Shown here: piece after piece, positions 43,756 through 52,940 of the stretch
Layout of the letters: the number at the start of each line of letters is the position of its first letter
Position numbering within the stretch: position 1 is the stretch's first letter
NCBI RefSeq assembly: GCF_013408565.1
Contig: NZ_JACBZX010000001.1
Span: forward strand, 248,001 to 312,000
Length of the DNA: 64,000 nt
From: Janibacter alkaliphilus
Lineage (GTDB): Bacteria > Actinomycetota > Actinomycetes > Actinomycetales > Dermatophilaceae
Direction of reading: 5' to 3'
Position numbers and translations under genes: made by a program
Notes under the pieces: model-generated
Seen by the model: only the letters and a program-made list of their open reading frames with translations
Told to the model about the DNA's origin: nothing
Database searches by the model: none

Positions 43756-45615
43756 TCACTCGACGGTGACCGACTTGGCGAGGTTGCGCGGCTGGTCCAC
43801 GTCCAACCCCTTCGCCGTGGACAGGTGCAGCGCGAAGACCTGCAGCGGCACCACGGTCAGCAGCGGCTCCAGCAGCGGGGACGCCTGCGGCACCCGGATG
43901 ACCTCGTCGGCGAAGGGCACCACGTCCTCGTCCCCCTCCTCGGCGATGACCAGGGTGCGCGCTCCGCGGGCCCGGATCTCCTGGATGTTGGAGACGACCT
44001 TCTTGTGCAGGTCGTGCGGGGTGTCCGGGCCGGGCACGACGATGAAGACCGGCTGGCCGGGCTCGATGAGCGCGATCGGTCCGTGCTTGAGCTCGCCGGC
44101 GGCGAAGCCCTCGGCGTGGATGTAGGCGAGCTCCTTGAGCTTCAGCGCCCCCTCCATGGCGATCGGGTAGCCGACGTTGCGGCCGAGGAAGAGCACCGAG
44201 CGGGTGTCCGCCATGAAGAAGGCGATCTCCTTGACCCGCTCGGTGTCGTCCAGCAGCGCCTGGATCTTGTCCGGGATGCCGTGCAGCTCGGCCATCACCT
44301 GCTTGGCGTCGTCGGCGTAGGTCTCGCCGCGCAGCTGGGCCAGGTAGAGGCCGAGCACGTAGCACGCGGCGATCATGCCGAGGAAGGCCTTGGTCGAGGC
44401 CACGGCGATCTCCGGCCCGGCGTGCAGGTAGAGCACCGCGTCCGACTCGCGCGGGATCGTCGAGCCATGGGTGTTGCAGATGGCCAGGGTCTTGGCACCC
44501 AGCGAGCGGGCGTGCTTGACCGCCATCAGGGTGTCCATGGTCTCGCCGGACTGGCTGATCGAGACCACCAGGGTGCGCTCGTCGACGATCGGGTCGCAGT
44601 AGCGGAACTCGTGCGCCAGGGCCACCTCGACCGGGATCCGGGTCCAGTGCTCGATGGCGTACTTGGCGGTCATCCCGGCGTAGGCCGCGGTGCCGCAGGC
44701 GACGATGTAGATGCGGTGGATCTGGGAGAGCTCCTCCTCGCTGATCCGCATGTCGTCGAGCACGAGGCGGCCGTTCTCGTCGGTCCGCCCCAGCAGGGTG
44801 TCGCGCACGGCGGCGGGCTGCTCGTTGATCTCCTTCTCCATGAAGGTGGCGTAGCCCCCCTTCTCGGCGGCGGCGGCGTCCCAGGTGATCTCGTAGGTGC
44901 GGCCGTCGGCGGGGGTGCCGTCGAAGCCGATGACCTCGTAGCCGTCGGGGGTGATGGTGACGATCTGGTCCTGGTCGAGCTCCAGCGCGCGGCGGGTGTA
45001 GCCGATGAAGGCGGCCACGTCGGAGCCGAGGAAATTCTCCCCGTCGCCGAGGCCGACGACCAGCGGGCTGTTGCGGCGGGCGGCGACGATCCGCTCGGGG
45101 CAGTCGACGTGCACGGCGAGCAGCGTGAAGGCGCCCTCGAGCCGGTTGACCACCGCGCGCATGGCGTCGGTGAGGTCGCCGGTGCGCTCGTAGGCGGCGG
45201 CGACGAGGTGGGCGGCCACCTCGGTGTCGGTCTCCGAGCGGAACTCGACGCCCTGCTCGAGCAGCTCGTTCCGCAGGGCGTGGAAGTTCTCGATGATGCC
45301 GTTGTGCACCAGGGCGAGCTTGCCGTCCTTGCCGCCGCGGTGCGGGTGGGCGTTGCCGTCGGTCGGGCCGCCGTGGGTGGCCCACCGGGTGTGCCCGATG
45401 CCGGTCACCGCGTCCGGGACGTCGTCCGCGGCGAGGGCGTCGCGCAGGTTGACCAGCTTGCCGGCGCGCTTCTCGGTGAAGACGTCGTCCCCGGTGACCA
45501 GGGCGACCCCGGCGGAGTCGTACCCGCGGTACTCCAGGCGGGCCAGCCCCTCCATGACGACGTCCAGCGACTTGGTGCCGGCGCTCGGGCCGACGTATCC
45601 GACGATTCCGCACAT
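43756..45615 (-). CDS. glmS: Glutamine-fructose-6-phosphate aminotransferase (isomerizing)
   Basis: 619 residues. The N-terminal glutaminase has the nucleophile Cys 2 in MCGIVGYVG and TRWATHGGPTDGNAHPH. Two SIS sugar-isomerase domains follow (IYIVACGTAAYAGMTAKYAIEHWTRIPVEV; VSISQSGETMDTL; LFLGRNVGYPIAMEGALKLKELAYIHAEGFAAGELKHGPIALI), and it ends QPRNLAKSVTVE. It makes glucosamine-6-phosphate for peptidoglycan and mycothiol. It is first of glmS-acpS-nnr-GNAT. On the minus strand TAGCAT (45624-45629) sits eight bases before the ATG, so the glmS mRNA has practically no leader and no room for a glmS ribozyme. A HutC-type palindrome lies about 114 nt upstream. Confidence 0.97.
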   Translation of the reverse strand: MCGIVGYVGPSAGTKSLDVVMEGLARLEYRGYDSAGVALVTGDDVFTEKRAGKLVNLRDALAADDVPDAVTGIGHTRWATHGGPTDGNAHPHRGGKDGKLALVHNGIIENFHALRNELLEQGVEFRSETDTEVAAHLVAAAYERTGDLTDAMRAVVNRLEGAFTLLAVHVDCPERIVAARRNSPLVVGLGDGENFLGSDVAAFIGYTRRALELDQDQIVTITPDGYEVIGFDGTPADGRTYEITWDAAAAEKGGYATFMEKEINEQPAAVRDTLLGRTDENGRLVLDDMRISEEELSQIHRIYIVACGTAAYAGMTAKYAIEHWTRIPVEVALAHEFRYCDPIVDERTLVVSISQSGETMDTLMAVKHARSLGAKTLAICNTHGSTIPRESDAVLYLHAGPEIAVASTKAFLGMIAACYVLGLYLAQLRGETYADDAKQVMAELHGIPDKIQALLDDTERVKEIAFFMADTRSVLFLGRNVGYPIAMEGALKLKELAYIHAEGFAAGELKHGPIALIEPGQPVFIVVPGPDTPHDLHKKVVSNIQEIRARGARTLVIAEEGDEDVVPFADEVIRVPQASPLLEPLLTVVPLQVFALHLSTAKGLDVDQPRNLAKSVTVE

Positions 45616-45728
45616 GGCAGGGAATGCTAATGGGCCGGAGCCCCCGCAGCCGCATCGCCACCGTCGCCCCCCTTCACCACCGGGCCCAGCACCCGCTCCC
45701 CTGGCCTCCCCTCCCGCTCCCCCCGACC

Positions 45729-45746
45729 GACAGTCCTAGGAGTGTC
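45729..45746. promoter_or_regulatory. HutC/GntR-type operator candidate 1 (glmS/coaA)
   Basis: GACAGTCCTAGGAGTGTC: an 18-bp palindrome with one mismatch. Its core GTCCTAGGAG nearly fits the HutC-subfamily GTNNTANNAC rule. Confidence 0.65.
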
Positions 45747-45778
45747 GCCCTGGACCGGCCGCGCGCGCGGGCCCGGGA

Positions 45779-45796
45779 GACAGTCCTAGGACTGTC
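45779..45796. promoter_or_regulatory. HutC/GntR-type operator candidate 2 (glmS/coaA)
   Basis: GACAGTCCTAGGACTGTC is a perfect 18-bp palindrome with core GTCCTAGGAC (GTNNTANNAC). It lies exactly 50 bp from candidate 1 and 62 nt before coaA. DasR/NagR-type regulators of amino-sugar metabolism use this symmetry. Confidence 0.7.
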
Positions 45797-45858
45797 CGGT
45801 TCGGCGCGGGGAGACCGTACCTGCCCCGCCGAAGGGGGCACTGCGCAACAATGCCCGG

Positions 45859-46815
45859 GTGTCCGTCGCCAGCCCGGGAGCCCTGTCCTCCCCGTACGTC
45901 GAGCTCGACCGCAGCGACTGGGCGCGGCTGCGCGACCACCACCCGCTCGACCTCAGCGCCGCCGACGTCGCCCGGCTCAGCGGGATCGCCGACCCGGTCG
46001 ACCTCGAGGAGGTCGAGGAGGTCTACCTGCCGCTCTCCCGGCTGCTGACCTTCTACGTCTCCGCCTTCACCCGCCTGCACCGGGTGACCTCGACCTTCCT
46101 CGGGGAGCACCCACCCAAGGCCCCCTTCGTCATCGGCGTCGCAGGCTCGGTCGCGGTCGGCAAGTCGACCACCGCCCGCATCCTGCGCGAGCTCATGCTG
46201 CGCTGGCCGGACACCCCGCACGTCGAGCTCATCACCACCGACGGCTTCCTGCTGCCCAACGCGGAGCTGGAGCGGCGGGGTCTGCTGCAGCGCAAGGGCT
46301 TCCCGGAGAGCTACGACCGGCGGGCGCTGCTGCGCTTCCTCTCCGCGGTCAAGTCCGGCCAGCCCGAGGTGGCCGCGCCGGTCTACTCGCACCTGACCTA
46401 CGACATCGTCCCGGACGAGCAGGTCGTCGTGCGCCAGCCGGAGGTGCTCATCGTCGAGGGGCTGAACGTGCTGCAGCCGCCGGGGGCGCACGCGGACGGC
46501 CGGACCGGGATGGCGGTCAGCGACTTCTTCGACTTCTCCGTCTACGTCGACGCCGGGATCTCCGACATCCGCGAGTGGTACGTCGAGCGGTTCCTGCGGC
46601 TGAGGGAGACCTCGTTCGCCGACCCGCAGTCCTACTTCCACCGCTACGCGGAGCTGACCGACCAGCAGGCCCGGGCGCGCGCGCTGCAGATCTGGACGAC
46701 GATCAACGAGCCCAACCTCGTCGAGAACGTGCTGCCGACCCGCAGCCGGGCGACGCTGGTGCTGCGCAAGGGCAGCGACCACCAGGTGGCCCGGGTGCGG
46801 CTGCGCAAGCTCTGA
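45859..46815 (+). CDS. coaA: Pantothenate kinase, type I
   Basis: 318 residues, bacterial CoaA: phosphorylates pantothenate, the first step to Co[30 protein letters not shown], the P-loop [69 protein letters not shown] and [12 protein letters not shown] are diagnostic. GTG at 45859 lies six bases behind AACAAT with no ribosome-binding site. It is divergent from glmS; the neighbouring acpS uses the CoA made here. Confidence 0.95.
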   Translation: MSVASPGALSSPYVELDRSDWARLRDHHPLDLSAADVARLSGIADPVDLEEVEEVYLPLSRLLTFYVSAFTRLHRVTSTFLGEHPPKAPFVIGVAGSVAVGKSTTARILRELMLRWPDTPHVELITTDGFLLPNAELERRGLLQRKGFPESYDRRALLRFLSAVKSGQPEVAAPVYSHLTYDIVPDEQVVVRQPEVLIVEGLNVLQPPGAHADGRTGMAVSDFFDFSVYVDAGISDIREWYVERFLRLRETSFADPQSYFHRYAELTDQQARARALQIWTTINEPNLVENVLPTRSRATLVLRKGSDHQVARVRLRKL

Positions 46816-46822
46816 GCCGGCG

Positions 46823-46869
46823 CGAGCCTCAGTGGCCCGTCAGTGGACGAGCCTCAGCGGCCCGTCAGT
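46823..46869. repeat. 25-bp direct repeat at the coaA / transglycosylase 3' ends
   Basis: CGAGCCTCAGTGGCCCGTCA at 46823 is repeated at 46848 with one change (AGTGG to AGCGG). The second copy includes the stop codon of the convergent transglycosylase gene. Probably a slippage duplication. Confidence 0.75.
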
Positions 46870-47656
46870 ACCAGTGCGGGTCCTGCTTGTTCCAGAACTC
46901 CCAGGCCTCGCACGGCGATCCGTAGGCGTCCTTGATGTAGGTGATCCCCCACTGCATCTGGGTGATCGGGTTGGTCTTCCAGTCCTTGCCGGTGGTGGCC
47001 ATCTTGTCGGCCGGCAGCGACTGCGGGATCCCGTAGGCGCCGGAGCTGGCGTTCTCCGCGTCCCAGGTCCAGTCGCTCTCGCCGGTCCACAGCGACTGCA
47101 GGCAGCCCCACTGGTCGTCCTCGAAGCCGGCCTCGCGCATCAGCTCGACGGCGTAGGGCTTCGGGTCCTTCTGCACGGCCTCGACCCACTCCGGGTCCTT
47201 CGCCTGCTCGGCGTAGCTCTCGGCGAGGCTCTGACCCTCGGCGCTGCCGCCGCCCGGCAGGGTCTCGGCCTGCTCCCGAGCCTCGGCGGCGGCCTTCTCC
47301 CGGGCCTCCTTGCGCTCCTTGGCGGCCTTCGCGGCGCGGGCGGCGGCCAGCCGGTCCTTCTCCCGGGACTCGCTGCGCGAGGCGTTGACCTCGCGGCGGT
47401 CCGAGGACAGGCGCTCGGTGTCGGCGGGCGCCACGACGGCCTCGACCGGGGCGCTCGGGGTCGGCGAGACGGCGGCCAGCGGGGTCTCGCCCTCGTGGCT
47501 GGGCTCGCCGGTGGCCACGGTCGCACCGACGGTCGCCAGCATCCCCACGGCGAGGGCGGACCCCACGACGGGACGACGGATCAGCGCACCCGCGCGCTGC
47601 GCCCGGCCGGTGCGGGCGGACCCGCCGTGCCGGGACTGATAGGTCGTGCGTGCCAC
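46865..47656 (-). CDS. Secreted lytic transglycosylase-like protein
   Basis: 263 residues from GTG at 47656. A basic N-terminus and one hydrophobic segment (about 29-50, PVVGSALAVGMLATVGATVA) export it. A charged Ala/Lys/Glu helix with coiled-coil character (about 93-135) leads to the SLT-type domain at about 185-263: WGCLQSLWTGESDWTWDAENASSGAYGIPQSLPADKM, with Glu of GES as likely catalytic acid, and two cysteines that can form a disulfide. Such actinobacterial proteins trim peptidoglycan in growth or division. The leader RNA contains a strong hairpin discussed separately. Confidence 0.85.
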   Translation of the reverse strand: MARTTYQSRHGGSARTGRAQRAGALIRRPVVGSALAVGMLATVGATVATGEPSHEGETPLAAVSPTPSAPVEAVVAPADTERLSSDRREVNASRSESREKDRLAAARAAKAAKERKEAREKAAAEAREQAETLPGGGSAEGQSLAESYAEQAKDPEWVEAVQKDPKPYAVELMREAGFEDDQWGCLQSLWTGESDWTWDAENASSGAYGIPQSLPADKMATTGKDWKTNPITQMQWGITYIKDAYGSPCEAWEFWNKQDPHWY

Positions 47657-47674
47657 GTGGCCACCCCTGCGAAG

Positions 47675-47734
47675 ACGTGCTCGATACGTACGGCAGCCAC
47701 CCCGGGTCGGGGTGGCTGCGTTACCAGATCGAGA
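47675..47734 (-). promoter_or_regulatory. Structured 5' leader of the transglycosylase mRNA
   Basis: On the minus strand a perfect 12-bp hairpin GCAGCCACCCCG-acc-CGGGGTGGCTGC is flanked by CTCGAT...ATCGAG, giving a stem with an internal loop. The 5' arm (GCCACCCC) could instead pair with GGGGTGGC at the ribosome-binding site of the gene. A TAGCAT -10 box lies just upstream (47734-47739). Confidence 0.5.
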
Positions 47735-47765
47735 TGCTAACTCACGCGACGACCTGCGACAACGC

Positions 47766-47825
47766 GAGGTCCACAGGCCGGAGACCGGCGCGCGCCGGCC
47801 GGGGACGACGGCCCCTGCGGACCTC
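47766..47825 (-). terminator. Terminator of phoH
   Basis: Outer arms GAGGTCCACAGG (47766-47777) and CCTGCGGACCTC (47814-47825) pair with one G-U, enclosing a GGCGCGCGCC-centred inner stem; about 28 nt after the phoH stop. Confidence 0.65.
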
Positions 47826-47852
47826 GCTCCCCCGGCCAGCGGGCCGCTCGGC

Positions 47853-49217
47853 TCAGCCGATGTCGTGCCCCTCCAGGAGATCGGTCACCAGCGCCGCCAC
47901 CGGGCTGCGCTCGCTGCGGGTGAGGGTGACGTGGGCGAAGAGCGGGTGCCCCTTGAGCGCCTCGATGACCGAGGCCACCCCGTCGTGGCGCCCCACCCGC
48001 AGGTTGTCCCGCTGGGCGACGTCGTGGGTGAGCACGATCTTGGAGTTCTGCCCGACCCGGGACATCACGGTCAGCAGCACGTTGCGCTCCAGGCTCTGCG
48101 CCTCGTCGACGATGACGAAGGCGTCGTGCAGCGAGCGGCCCCGGATGTGGGTCAGCGGCAGGACCTCGAGCATGTCCCGGTCCATGACCTCCTCGACCAC
48201 CTCGGCGGAGACCAGCGCGCCGAGGGTGTCGTGCACCGCCTGGGCCCAGGGGCCCATCTTCTCCTGCTCGCTGCCGGGCAGGTAGCCCAGCTCCTGGCCG
48301 CCGACGGCGTAGAGCGGGCGGAAGACGACTACCTTGCGGTGCTGGCGGCGCTCCATGACCGCCTCCAGCCCGGCGCACATCGCCAGGGCGCTCTTGCCGG
48401 TGCCGGCGCGACCACCGAGGCTGACGATGCCCACGTCGGGGTCGAGCAGCAGGTCGAGGGCGATCCGCTGCTCGGCGCTGCGCCCGTGCAGGCCGAAGGC
48501 GTCCCGGTCGCCGCGCACCAGGCGCACCTGCTTGTCGGCACCGACCCGGCCCAGGGCCGAGCCACGCGCGGAGATGATCTTCAGGCCGGTGTGCACCGGC
48601 ATCTCCGCCGCGCCGAGGTGCTCGACCCGGCCGGTCTCGTAGAGGGTGTCGACGTCCTCGGCGGCCATCTCCAGCTCGGCCATCCCGGTCCAGCCGGAGT
48701 CCACCTTCGACTGCTCGGCGCGGTACTCCTCGGCGTCCAGCCCGACTGCCGAGGCCTTGACCCGCATCGGCAGGTCCTTGCTGACGACGGTGACGTGGTG
48801 GCCTTCGACGGCGAGGTTCTTGGCGACCGAGAGGATCCGGGTGTCGTTGTCGCCGAGCCGGAAGCCCGAGGGCAGCACGGTGGGGTCGGTGTGGTTCAGC
48901 TCGACCCGCACGCTGCCGCCGTCCTCGCCGACCGGCACCGCCGCGTCCAGCCGGCCGGCCTGGATCCGCAGGTCGTCCAGCAGCCGCAGCGCGGTCCGGG
49001 CGAAGTAGCCCAGCTCGGGGTGGTGGCGCTTGGCCTCGAGCTCGGTGACGACGACGACCGGCAGGACGACCTCGTGCTCGGCGAAGCGCAGCACCGCCCG
49101 CGGGTCGGAGAGCAGCACCGAGGTGTCGATGACGTAGGTGCGGCGGGGCTCGTCCTGGGCGGGGAGCGTCACGGGCGGCTCGTCGAGGGCCGGGGTCGCG
49201 GTGATGGTGGTCTCCAC
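47853..49217 (-). CDS. phoH2: PhoH2: PIN-domain RNase fused to PhoH ATPase
   Basis: 454 residues. PIN domain about 27-160: [31 protein letters not shown], and [15 protein letters not shown] with its acidic residues. The PhoH ATPase occupies about 245-450: Walker [34 protein letters not shown], Walker [12 protein letters not shown], and [12 protein letters not shown]. Mycobacterial PhoH2 is described as an RNA helicase and RNase. GTG at 49217 has AGGAGGAAC upstream. In the 266-nt gap to the next gene TGTCGGCGACA (about 49394) is a small palindrome beside a TACTGT box and may mark the promoter. Confidence 0.92.
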   Translation of the reverse strand: METTITATPALDEPPVTLPAQDEPRRTYVIDTSVLLSDPRAVLRFAEHEVVLPVVVVTELEAKRHHPELGYFARTALRLLDDLRIQAGRLDAAVPVGEDGGSVRVELNHTDPTVLPSGFRLGDNDTRILSVAKNLAVEGHHVTVVSKDLPMRVKASAVGLDAEEYRAEQSKVDSGWTGMAELEMAAEDVDTLYETGRVEHLGAAEMPVHTGLKIISARGSALGRVGADKQVRLVRGDRDAFGLHGRSAEQRIALDLLLDPDVGIVSLGGRAGTGKSALAMCAGLEAVMERRQHRKVVVFRPLYAVGGQELGYLPGSEQEKMGPWAQAVHDTLGALVSAEVVEEVMDRDMLEVLPLTHIRGRSLHDAFVIVDEAQSLERNVLLTVMSRVGQNSKIVLTHDVAQRDNLRVGRHDGVASVIEALKGHPLFAHVTLTRSERSPVAALVTDLLEGHDIG

Positions 49218-49483
49218 AGCAGTTCCTCCTGCACGCCCGCGCCGACGAGGCGCGCGCGCCTCACTCTCGGTGCTGGTGCCGGGACCGGGCCTGCCGGCTG
49301 AGCCGGGGCCGGGTCCGACCCCTTCTCCGGAGCGAGATCTGCTCCATGCCGTGGGCCTCCCGGAACGGGGATGCGGGTGCGTCCCGTTGTCGGCGACAGT
49401 ACGCGCCGGGCGGTCCGCGACGACCCACCGACCGGGCGTGTCGCCCGGTGGCGGCCAGAGTTCACGCCCCGGTCACGCCCGCG
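49218..49483. other. Intergenic region upstream of phoH2
   Basis: 266 nt, no gene. On the minus strand TACTGT (about 49400-49405), overlapping the palindrome TGTCGGCGACA, may be the phoH2 -10 region, giving a leader of about 180 nt. Confidence 0.4.
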
Positions 49484-50239
49484 TCAGCCGCCGAAGCGGC
49501 GGTGCCGGTCGGCGTAGGAGCGCAGCGCCCGCAGGAAGTCCACCCGACGGAACTCCGGCCAGTACACCTCGCAGAAGTAGTACTCGCTGTGCGCGCTCTG
49601 CCAGAGCAGGAAGCCGGAGAGGCGCTGCTCGCCGGAGGTGCGGATGACCAGGTCGGGGTCGGGCTGGCCCTTGGTGTAGAGGTGGTCGCCGATGTCCTCG
49701 ACGGTCAGGTCGCGGGCGACCTCGGCCAGGTCGGCGCCCTCGGCGGCCCGGGTCAGCAGCAACGAGCGCACCGCGTCGGCGATCTCCTGCCGACCGCCGT
49801 AGCCGACGGCGACGTTGACCACGAGCCCGTCGACCCCTTCGGTCATCTCGGCGGCCCGGCGCAGGGTCGCTGCGGTCTCCACCGGCAGCAGGTCCAGCGC
49901 ACCGGCCGGGTGCATCCGCCAGCGGCCGGACGCGGCCAGGTCGGCGACCACGCCCTCGATGATCCGCAGCAGCGGGGTCAGCTCGTCCTGCGGGCGGCGC
50001 AGGTTGTCGGTGGACAGCAGCCACAGGGTGACCACCTCGACCCCGGCGTCCTCGCACCACTCGAGGAAGTCGGCGATCTTGGCCGCTCCCGCCCGGTGCC
50101 CGGCATCCGCGGCCGCGCCACGGGCCTTGGCGAAGCGGCGGTTGCCGTCGACGATCATCCCGACGTGGCGGGGCACCGCGGTGCGGCCCAGCTCCTTGAC
50201 GAGGCGGCGCTCGTAGGCGGAGTAGAGCGGGTTGCGCAC
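49484..50239 (-). CDS. uppS: Isoprenyl transferase (cis-prenyl transferase; short-chain Rv1086-like)
   Basis: 251 residues. GTG at 50239 after GAAGGAGAG. VRNPLYSAYERRLVKEL is the N-terminus seen in actinobacterial UPP-synthase-family proteins. MIVDGNRRFAKARG has the catalytic Asp; LWLLSTDNLRRPQDEL and DLVIRTSGEQRLSGFLLWQSAHSEYYF are the other UppS blocks. The product could be undecaprenyl diphosphate, or the shorter Z,E-farnesyl diphosphate as for Rv1086, whose neighbourhood (trhA, mca) is the same. Chain length cannot be settled by eye. Confidence 0.9.
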   Translation of the reverse strand: MRNPLYSAYERRLVKELGRTAVPRHVGMIVDGNRRFAKARGAAADAGHRAGAAKIADFLEWCEDAGVEVVTLWLLSTDNLRRPQDELTPLLRIIEGVVADLAASGRWRMHPAGALDLLPVETAATLRRAAEMTEGVDGLVVNVAVGYGGRQEIADAVRSLLLTRAAEGADLAEVARDLTVEDIGDHLYTKGQPDPDLVIRTSGEQRLSGFLLWQSAHSEYYFCEVYWPEFRRVDFLRALRSYADRHRRFGG

Positions 50240-50414
50240 CGGTGGCTCTCCTTCACGTCGACGGGCCGCGGGCCGGCCCGGACCGCGGCGTCGGGTCGGC
50301 GCCCGGCGGGGCGACCCGAGGGCCTCCAACGTACCCCGCGTGATCCGCGCCACCCGAGCGGGCCGACCGCTCAGCGCTCGGACAGGTCACACTCATGGGC
50401 AACTTACGGGTCCG

Positions 50415-50420
50415 TAGGTT
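50415..50420 (+). promoter_or_regulatory. -10 element of trhA
   Basis: TAGGTT is followed by six bases and GTG at 50427 (ATG at 50433 in frame), a leaderless layout. Confidence 0.5.
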
Positions 50421-50426
50421 ACCGTC

Positions 50427-51149
50427 GTGGGTATGGAGTCCCCCCGTGCCGAGATGAGCCACCTGGCCCACGAGGTCGGCGAGCACGTCGAGCAGGTCGT
50501 CGACGCGGTCAAGCCGCACCTGCGCGGCTGGCTGCACCTGGTGATGGCCCCGCTGGTCATCGTCGGCGGCAGCATCCTCATCGGCACGGCCGCCACCGGC
50601 ACCGGACAGGTCGCCGCCCTGGTCTTCACCATCACCGCGGCGCTGCTCTTCTCCACCTCGGCGCTCTACCACCGGGGTCGGTGGTCCAGCCGGACCGACG
50701 CCATCCTGCGGCGCTGGGACCACGCCAACATCTTCCTCATCATCGCCGGCAGCTACACCCCCTTCGGCCTGCTGCTGCCGCGCACCGAGGCGATCACCCT
50801 GCTGGCGATCGTCTGGTCCGGGGCCATCGCCGGGGTGCTCTTCCGGGTGCTGTGGATCAGCGCGCCGCGCTGGCTGTACGTGCCGATCTACCTGGCGCTC
50901 GGCTGGGTGGCGGTCTTCTACATCAAGCCGCTGCTGGAGCACGGCGGAGGGACGATCGTCACGCTGATCGTCGCCGGCGGGGTCTTCTACACGGCCGGCG
51001 CGATCGTCTACGGCACGAAGCGGCCGAACCCCTCACCGCGCTGGTTCGGCTTCCACGAGATCTTCCACGCCTGCACGATCCTGGCCTTCGTCTCACACTT
51101 CGCCGCGGCCGCGCTCGCCCTCTCCGCGCCGGTCGGGCTCACCGGCTGA
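50427..51149 (+). CDS. trhA: Hemolysin III-type membrane protein (PAQR/TrhA)
   Basis: 240 residues, seven hydrophobic helices. PHLRGWLHLVMAPLVIVGG, FSTSALYHRGRWSS, RWDHANIFLIIAGSYTPFGLLL and [19 protein letters not shown] are the PAQR metal-site motifs (Ser-x3-His, Asp-His, His-x3-His). TrhA of other bacteria takes part in membrane-energetic or lipid homeostasis. The start is GTG 50427 by the leaderless rule or ATG 50433. Its last 57 nt overlap the end of the convergent small membrane protein gene. Confidence 0.9.
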   Translation: MGMESPRAEMSHLAHEVGEHVEQVVDAVKPHLRGWLHLVMAPLVIVGGSILIGTAATGTGQVAALVFTITAALLFSTSALYHRGRWSSRTDAILRRWDHANIFLIIAGSYTPFGLLLPRTEAITLLAIVWSGAIAGVLFRVLWISAPRWLYVPIYLALGWVAVFYIKPLLEHGGGTIVTLIVAGGVFYTAGAIVYGTKRPNPSPRWFGFHEIFHACTILAFVSHFAAAALALSAPVGLTG

Positions 51150-51347
51150 GCCGGGCTCGGTGCCAGGGGCACGCTGCCCCGGGTCGGCTCCGGCCTGCTG
51201 CTCGCGCTGCCGCTGCTCGTCGGCCAGCCGCATCCGGCGCAGCCTGGTGAACATGCTGCGCATGAGCAGCCACAGCGCCACGGCCAGGAAGAAGAAGGCG
51301 ACGAAGGCCCACCAGCCGGGGCCGATCTCGGTGCTCGGCCCGGTCAT
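51093..51347 (-). CDS. Small membrane protein coupled to mca
   Basis: 84 residues. One hydrophobic helix ([21 protein letters not shown], about 12-32), then a basic, Arg/Gln/Gly-rich cytoplasmic tail. ATG overlaps the mca stop by 4 nt, which supports it being real. It overlaps the 3' end of trhA, read from the other strand, by 57 nt. No family recognised; similar small genes follow mca in other actinobacteria. Confidence 0.7.
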   Translation of the reverse strand: MTGPSTEIGPGWWAFVAFFFLAVALWLLMRSMFTRLRRMRLADEQRQREQQAGADPGQRAPGTEPGSAGEPDRRGEGERGRGEV

Positions 51348-52285
51348 CGGGGCATCTCCACGGTCGGCTCCACCCGGTCGTCGATGACCAGCTCGGGCCG
51401 GGAGCGCGCCAGGGCGTCCGCCTGCGCCGGGTCGATGCCGGCGAAGAGGTCGCGCTCGTCGTCGTCGGTCGCCACGTAGGACATCGCCAGCTCGTACTCC
51501 TCGATCGGCCAGATCTCGGCCTGCAGCTCGTTGGAGACGGCGAAGAAGGCGCCCTTCGGGTCCACCTGGGTGGCGTGCGCGCGCAGCGCGTCGTCCCGCC
51601 GGGAGAACCACGGGGCGACGTCCACCCGGGTGGTCACCCGGCGGTCCGGGCGGTCCCCGCGGCGCTCCAGCCACTCCGCGAAGGGGGACTCCTGACCGCG
51701 CTCGGTGAGCGCCGCGTGGAAGGCCTCGAGCCGGGCCTTGGAGAACCCGCCGTTGTAGTAGAGCTTGAGCGGCTGCCAGGGCTCGCCCGCGTGCGGGAAG
51801 GCCTCCGGGTCGCCGGCGGCGAGGAAGGCGGCGACGCTGACCCGGTTGGTCATGATGTGGTCCGGGTGCGGGTAGCCGCCGTTCTCGTCGTAGGTGGTCA
51901 TCACGTGCGGTCGGAAGCGACGGATCTCGCGGACCAGCGCCTCGCTGGTGACCTCCAGCGGCTCCAGCCCGAAGCAGCCGGTCGGCAGCGGCGGGCGCGG
52001 GTCGCCCTCCGGCAGCCCGGAGTCGACGAAGCCCAGCCAGGTGTGCTGCACGCCGAGGATCTCCTGCGCCTTCGCCATCTCCTCGCGGCGCACCTGGACG
52101 ATGTCCCGCAGGATGTGCGGGTCGTCCTTGAGGGCCGGGTTGAGGATGTCCCCGCGCTCGCCGCCGGTGCAGGAGACGACCAGCACCTCGTGACCGTGGT
52201 CGACGTAGCGGGCCATCGTCGCCGCACCCTTGCTCGACTCGTCGTCGGGGTGGGCGTGCACAGCCATGAGCCTGAGCGCATCCAC
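51344..52285 (-). CDS. mca: Mycothiol S-conjugate amidase
   Basis: 313 residues from GTG at 52285 with GGAGGAT before it. LmbE-type zinc amidase: [47 protein letters not shown] has ligands His and Asp of HAHPDDE, and [19 protein letters not shown] has the third ligand His. The long C-terminal part ([27 protein letters not shown]-like [28 protein letters not shown]) is typical of Mca rather than MshB. It cuts mycothiol conjugates so the mercapturate can be exported, which shows that the host makes mycothiol. Confidence 0.93.
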   Translation of the reverse strand: MDALRLMAVHAHPDDESSKGAATMARYVDHGHEVLVVSCTGGERGDILNPALKDDPHILRDIVQVRREEMAKAQEILGVQHTWLGFVDSGLPEGDPRPPLPTGCFGLEPLEVTSEALVREIRRFRPHVMTTYDENGGYPHPDHIMTNRVSVAAFLAAGDPEAFPHAGEPWQPLKLYYNGGFSKARLEAFHAALTERGQESPFAEWLERRGDRPDRRVTTRVDVAPWFSRRDDALRAHATQVDPKGAFFAVSNELQAEIWPIEEYELAMSYVATDDDERDLFAGIDPAQADALARSRPELVIDDRVEPTVEMPR

Positions 52286-52420
52286 TGCTGAGATCCTCCA
52301 CGGGTCGTCGGGCGAGCGCGACCCGGTCGGGGTGCCCGGCTCGCCGTCACGGACAATGGATCTCATCCTCTCACCGCGGGCGGACAGCGCCTGCACCGAG
52401 CCCGACGACCAGGGGCGTGC

Positions 52421-52882
52421 ATGACCAGCCAGCCGGGGTCCTCCGCGGCCGAGCCGCCGGACCAGGAGCCGTCGGACCAGGAGCCGTGGGACGCGGAGGC
52501 CGAGGAGGCCGCCCTCGACCGGGCACGTCCGGCCCGCCGGAGCACCGACCGCCGCTGGTGGATCGTCGGTGGGGTGCTCCTCACGGCGGTGGTGGCAGTC
52601 ATGGTGTGGTTCGGCCTGTCCGCGACCCAGGGCAGCGTGACCGCCGAGGTCATCACCTATGAGCCCGGGGAGCGCGAGACGTCGGTGACCTTCGAGGTGA
52701 CCCGGCCCGAGGGCGAGGCGGTCAGCTGCACCCTGGAGGTCGTCGACGGCCAGCACGCCAGCGTCGGCCGTCGCGACGTGACCATCCCGGCCGGCCCCTC
52801 CCCCACCCGGACGAGCGCCGTCGTGCGCACGACCACCCCGGGCAGCAACGTCGACGAGCCGGAGTGCCGCCTCACCGGCTGA
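52421..52882 (+). CDS. DUF4307-family membrane protein
   Basis: 153 residues. An acidic N-terminus, RRSTDRRWW, one transmembrane helix (about 46-66, [20 protein letters not shown]), then an extracytoplasmic beta-rich part with [38 protein letters not shown] and [14 protein letters not shown]; its two cysteines could pair. This layout and place beside mca match DUF4307 (Rv1083 in M. tuberculosis). Function unknown. It is divergent from mca with 135 nt between. Confidence 0.85.
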   Translation: MTSQPGSSAAEPPDQEPSDQEPWDAEAEEAALDRARPARRSTDRRWWIVGGVLLTAVVAVMVWFGLSATQGSVTAEVITYEPGERETSVTFEVTRPEGEAVSCTLEVVDGQHASVGRRDVTIPAGPSPTRTSAVVRTTTPGSNVDEPECRLTG

Positions 52883-52940
52883 TCGCCCACCTGTCGTGAG
52901 CGGCACCCGACAGCGAGCGCGGCGTCAGGCGTTGCGCCTC

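Noticed and set aside
45616..45858. glmS ribozyme or other riboswitch in the glmS leader
   Set aside because: The likely -10 box is eight bases from the glmS ATG, leaving no leader, and no ribozyme core is visible.
52285..52906. N-terminal extension of Mca up to 52906
   Set aside because: The extra 200 residues are the shadow of the divergent DUF4307 gene; the GTG at 52285 has a good ribosome-binding site.
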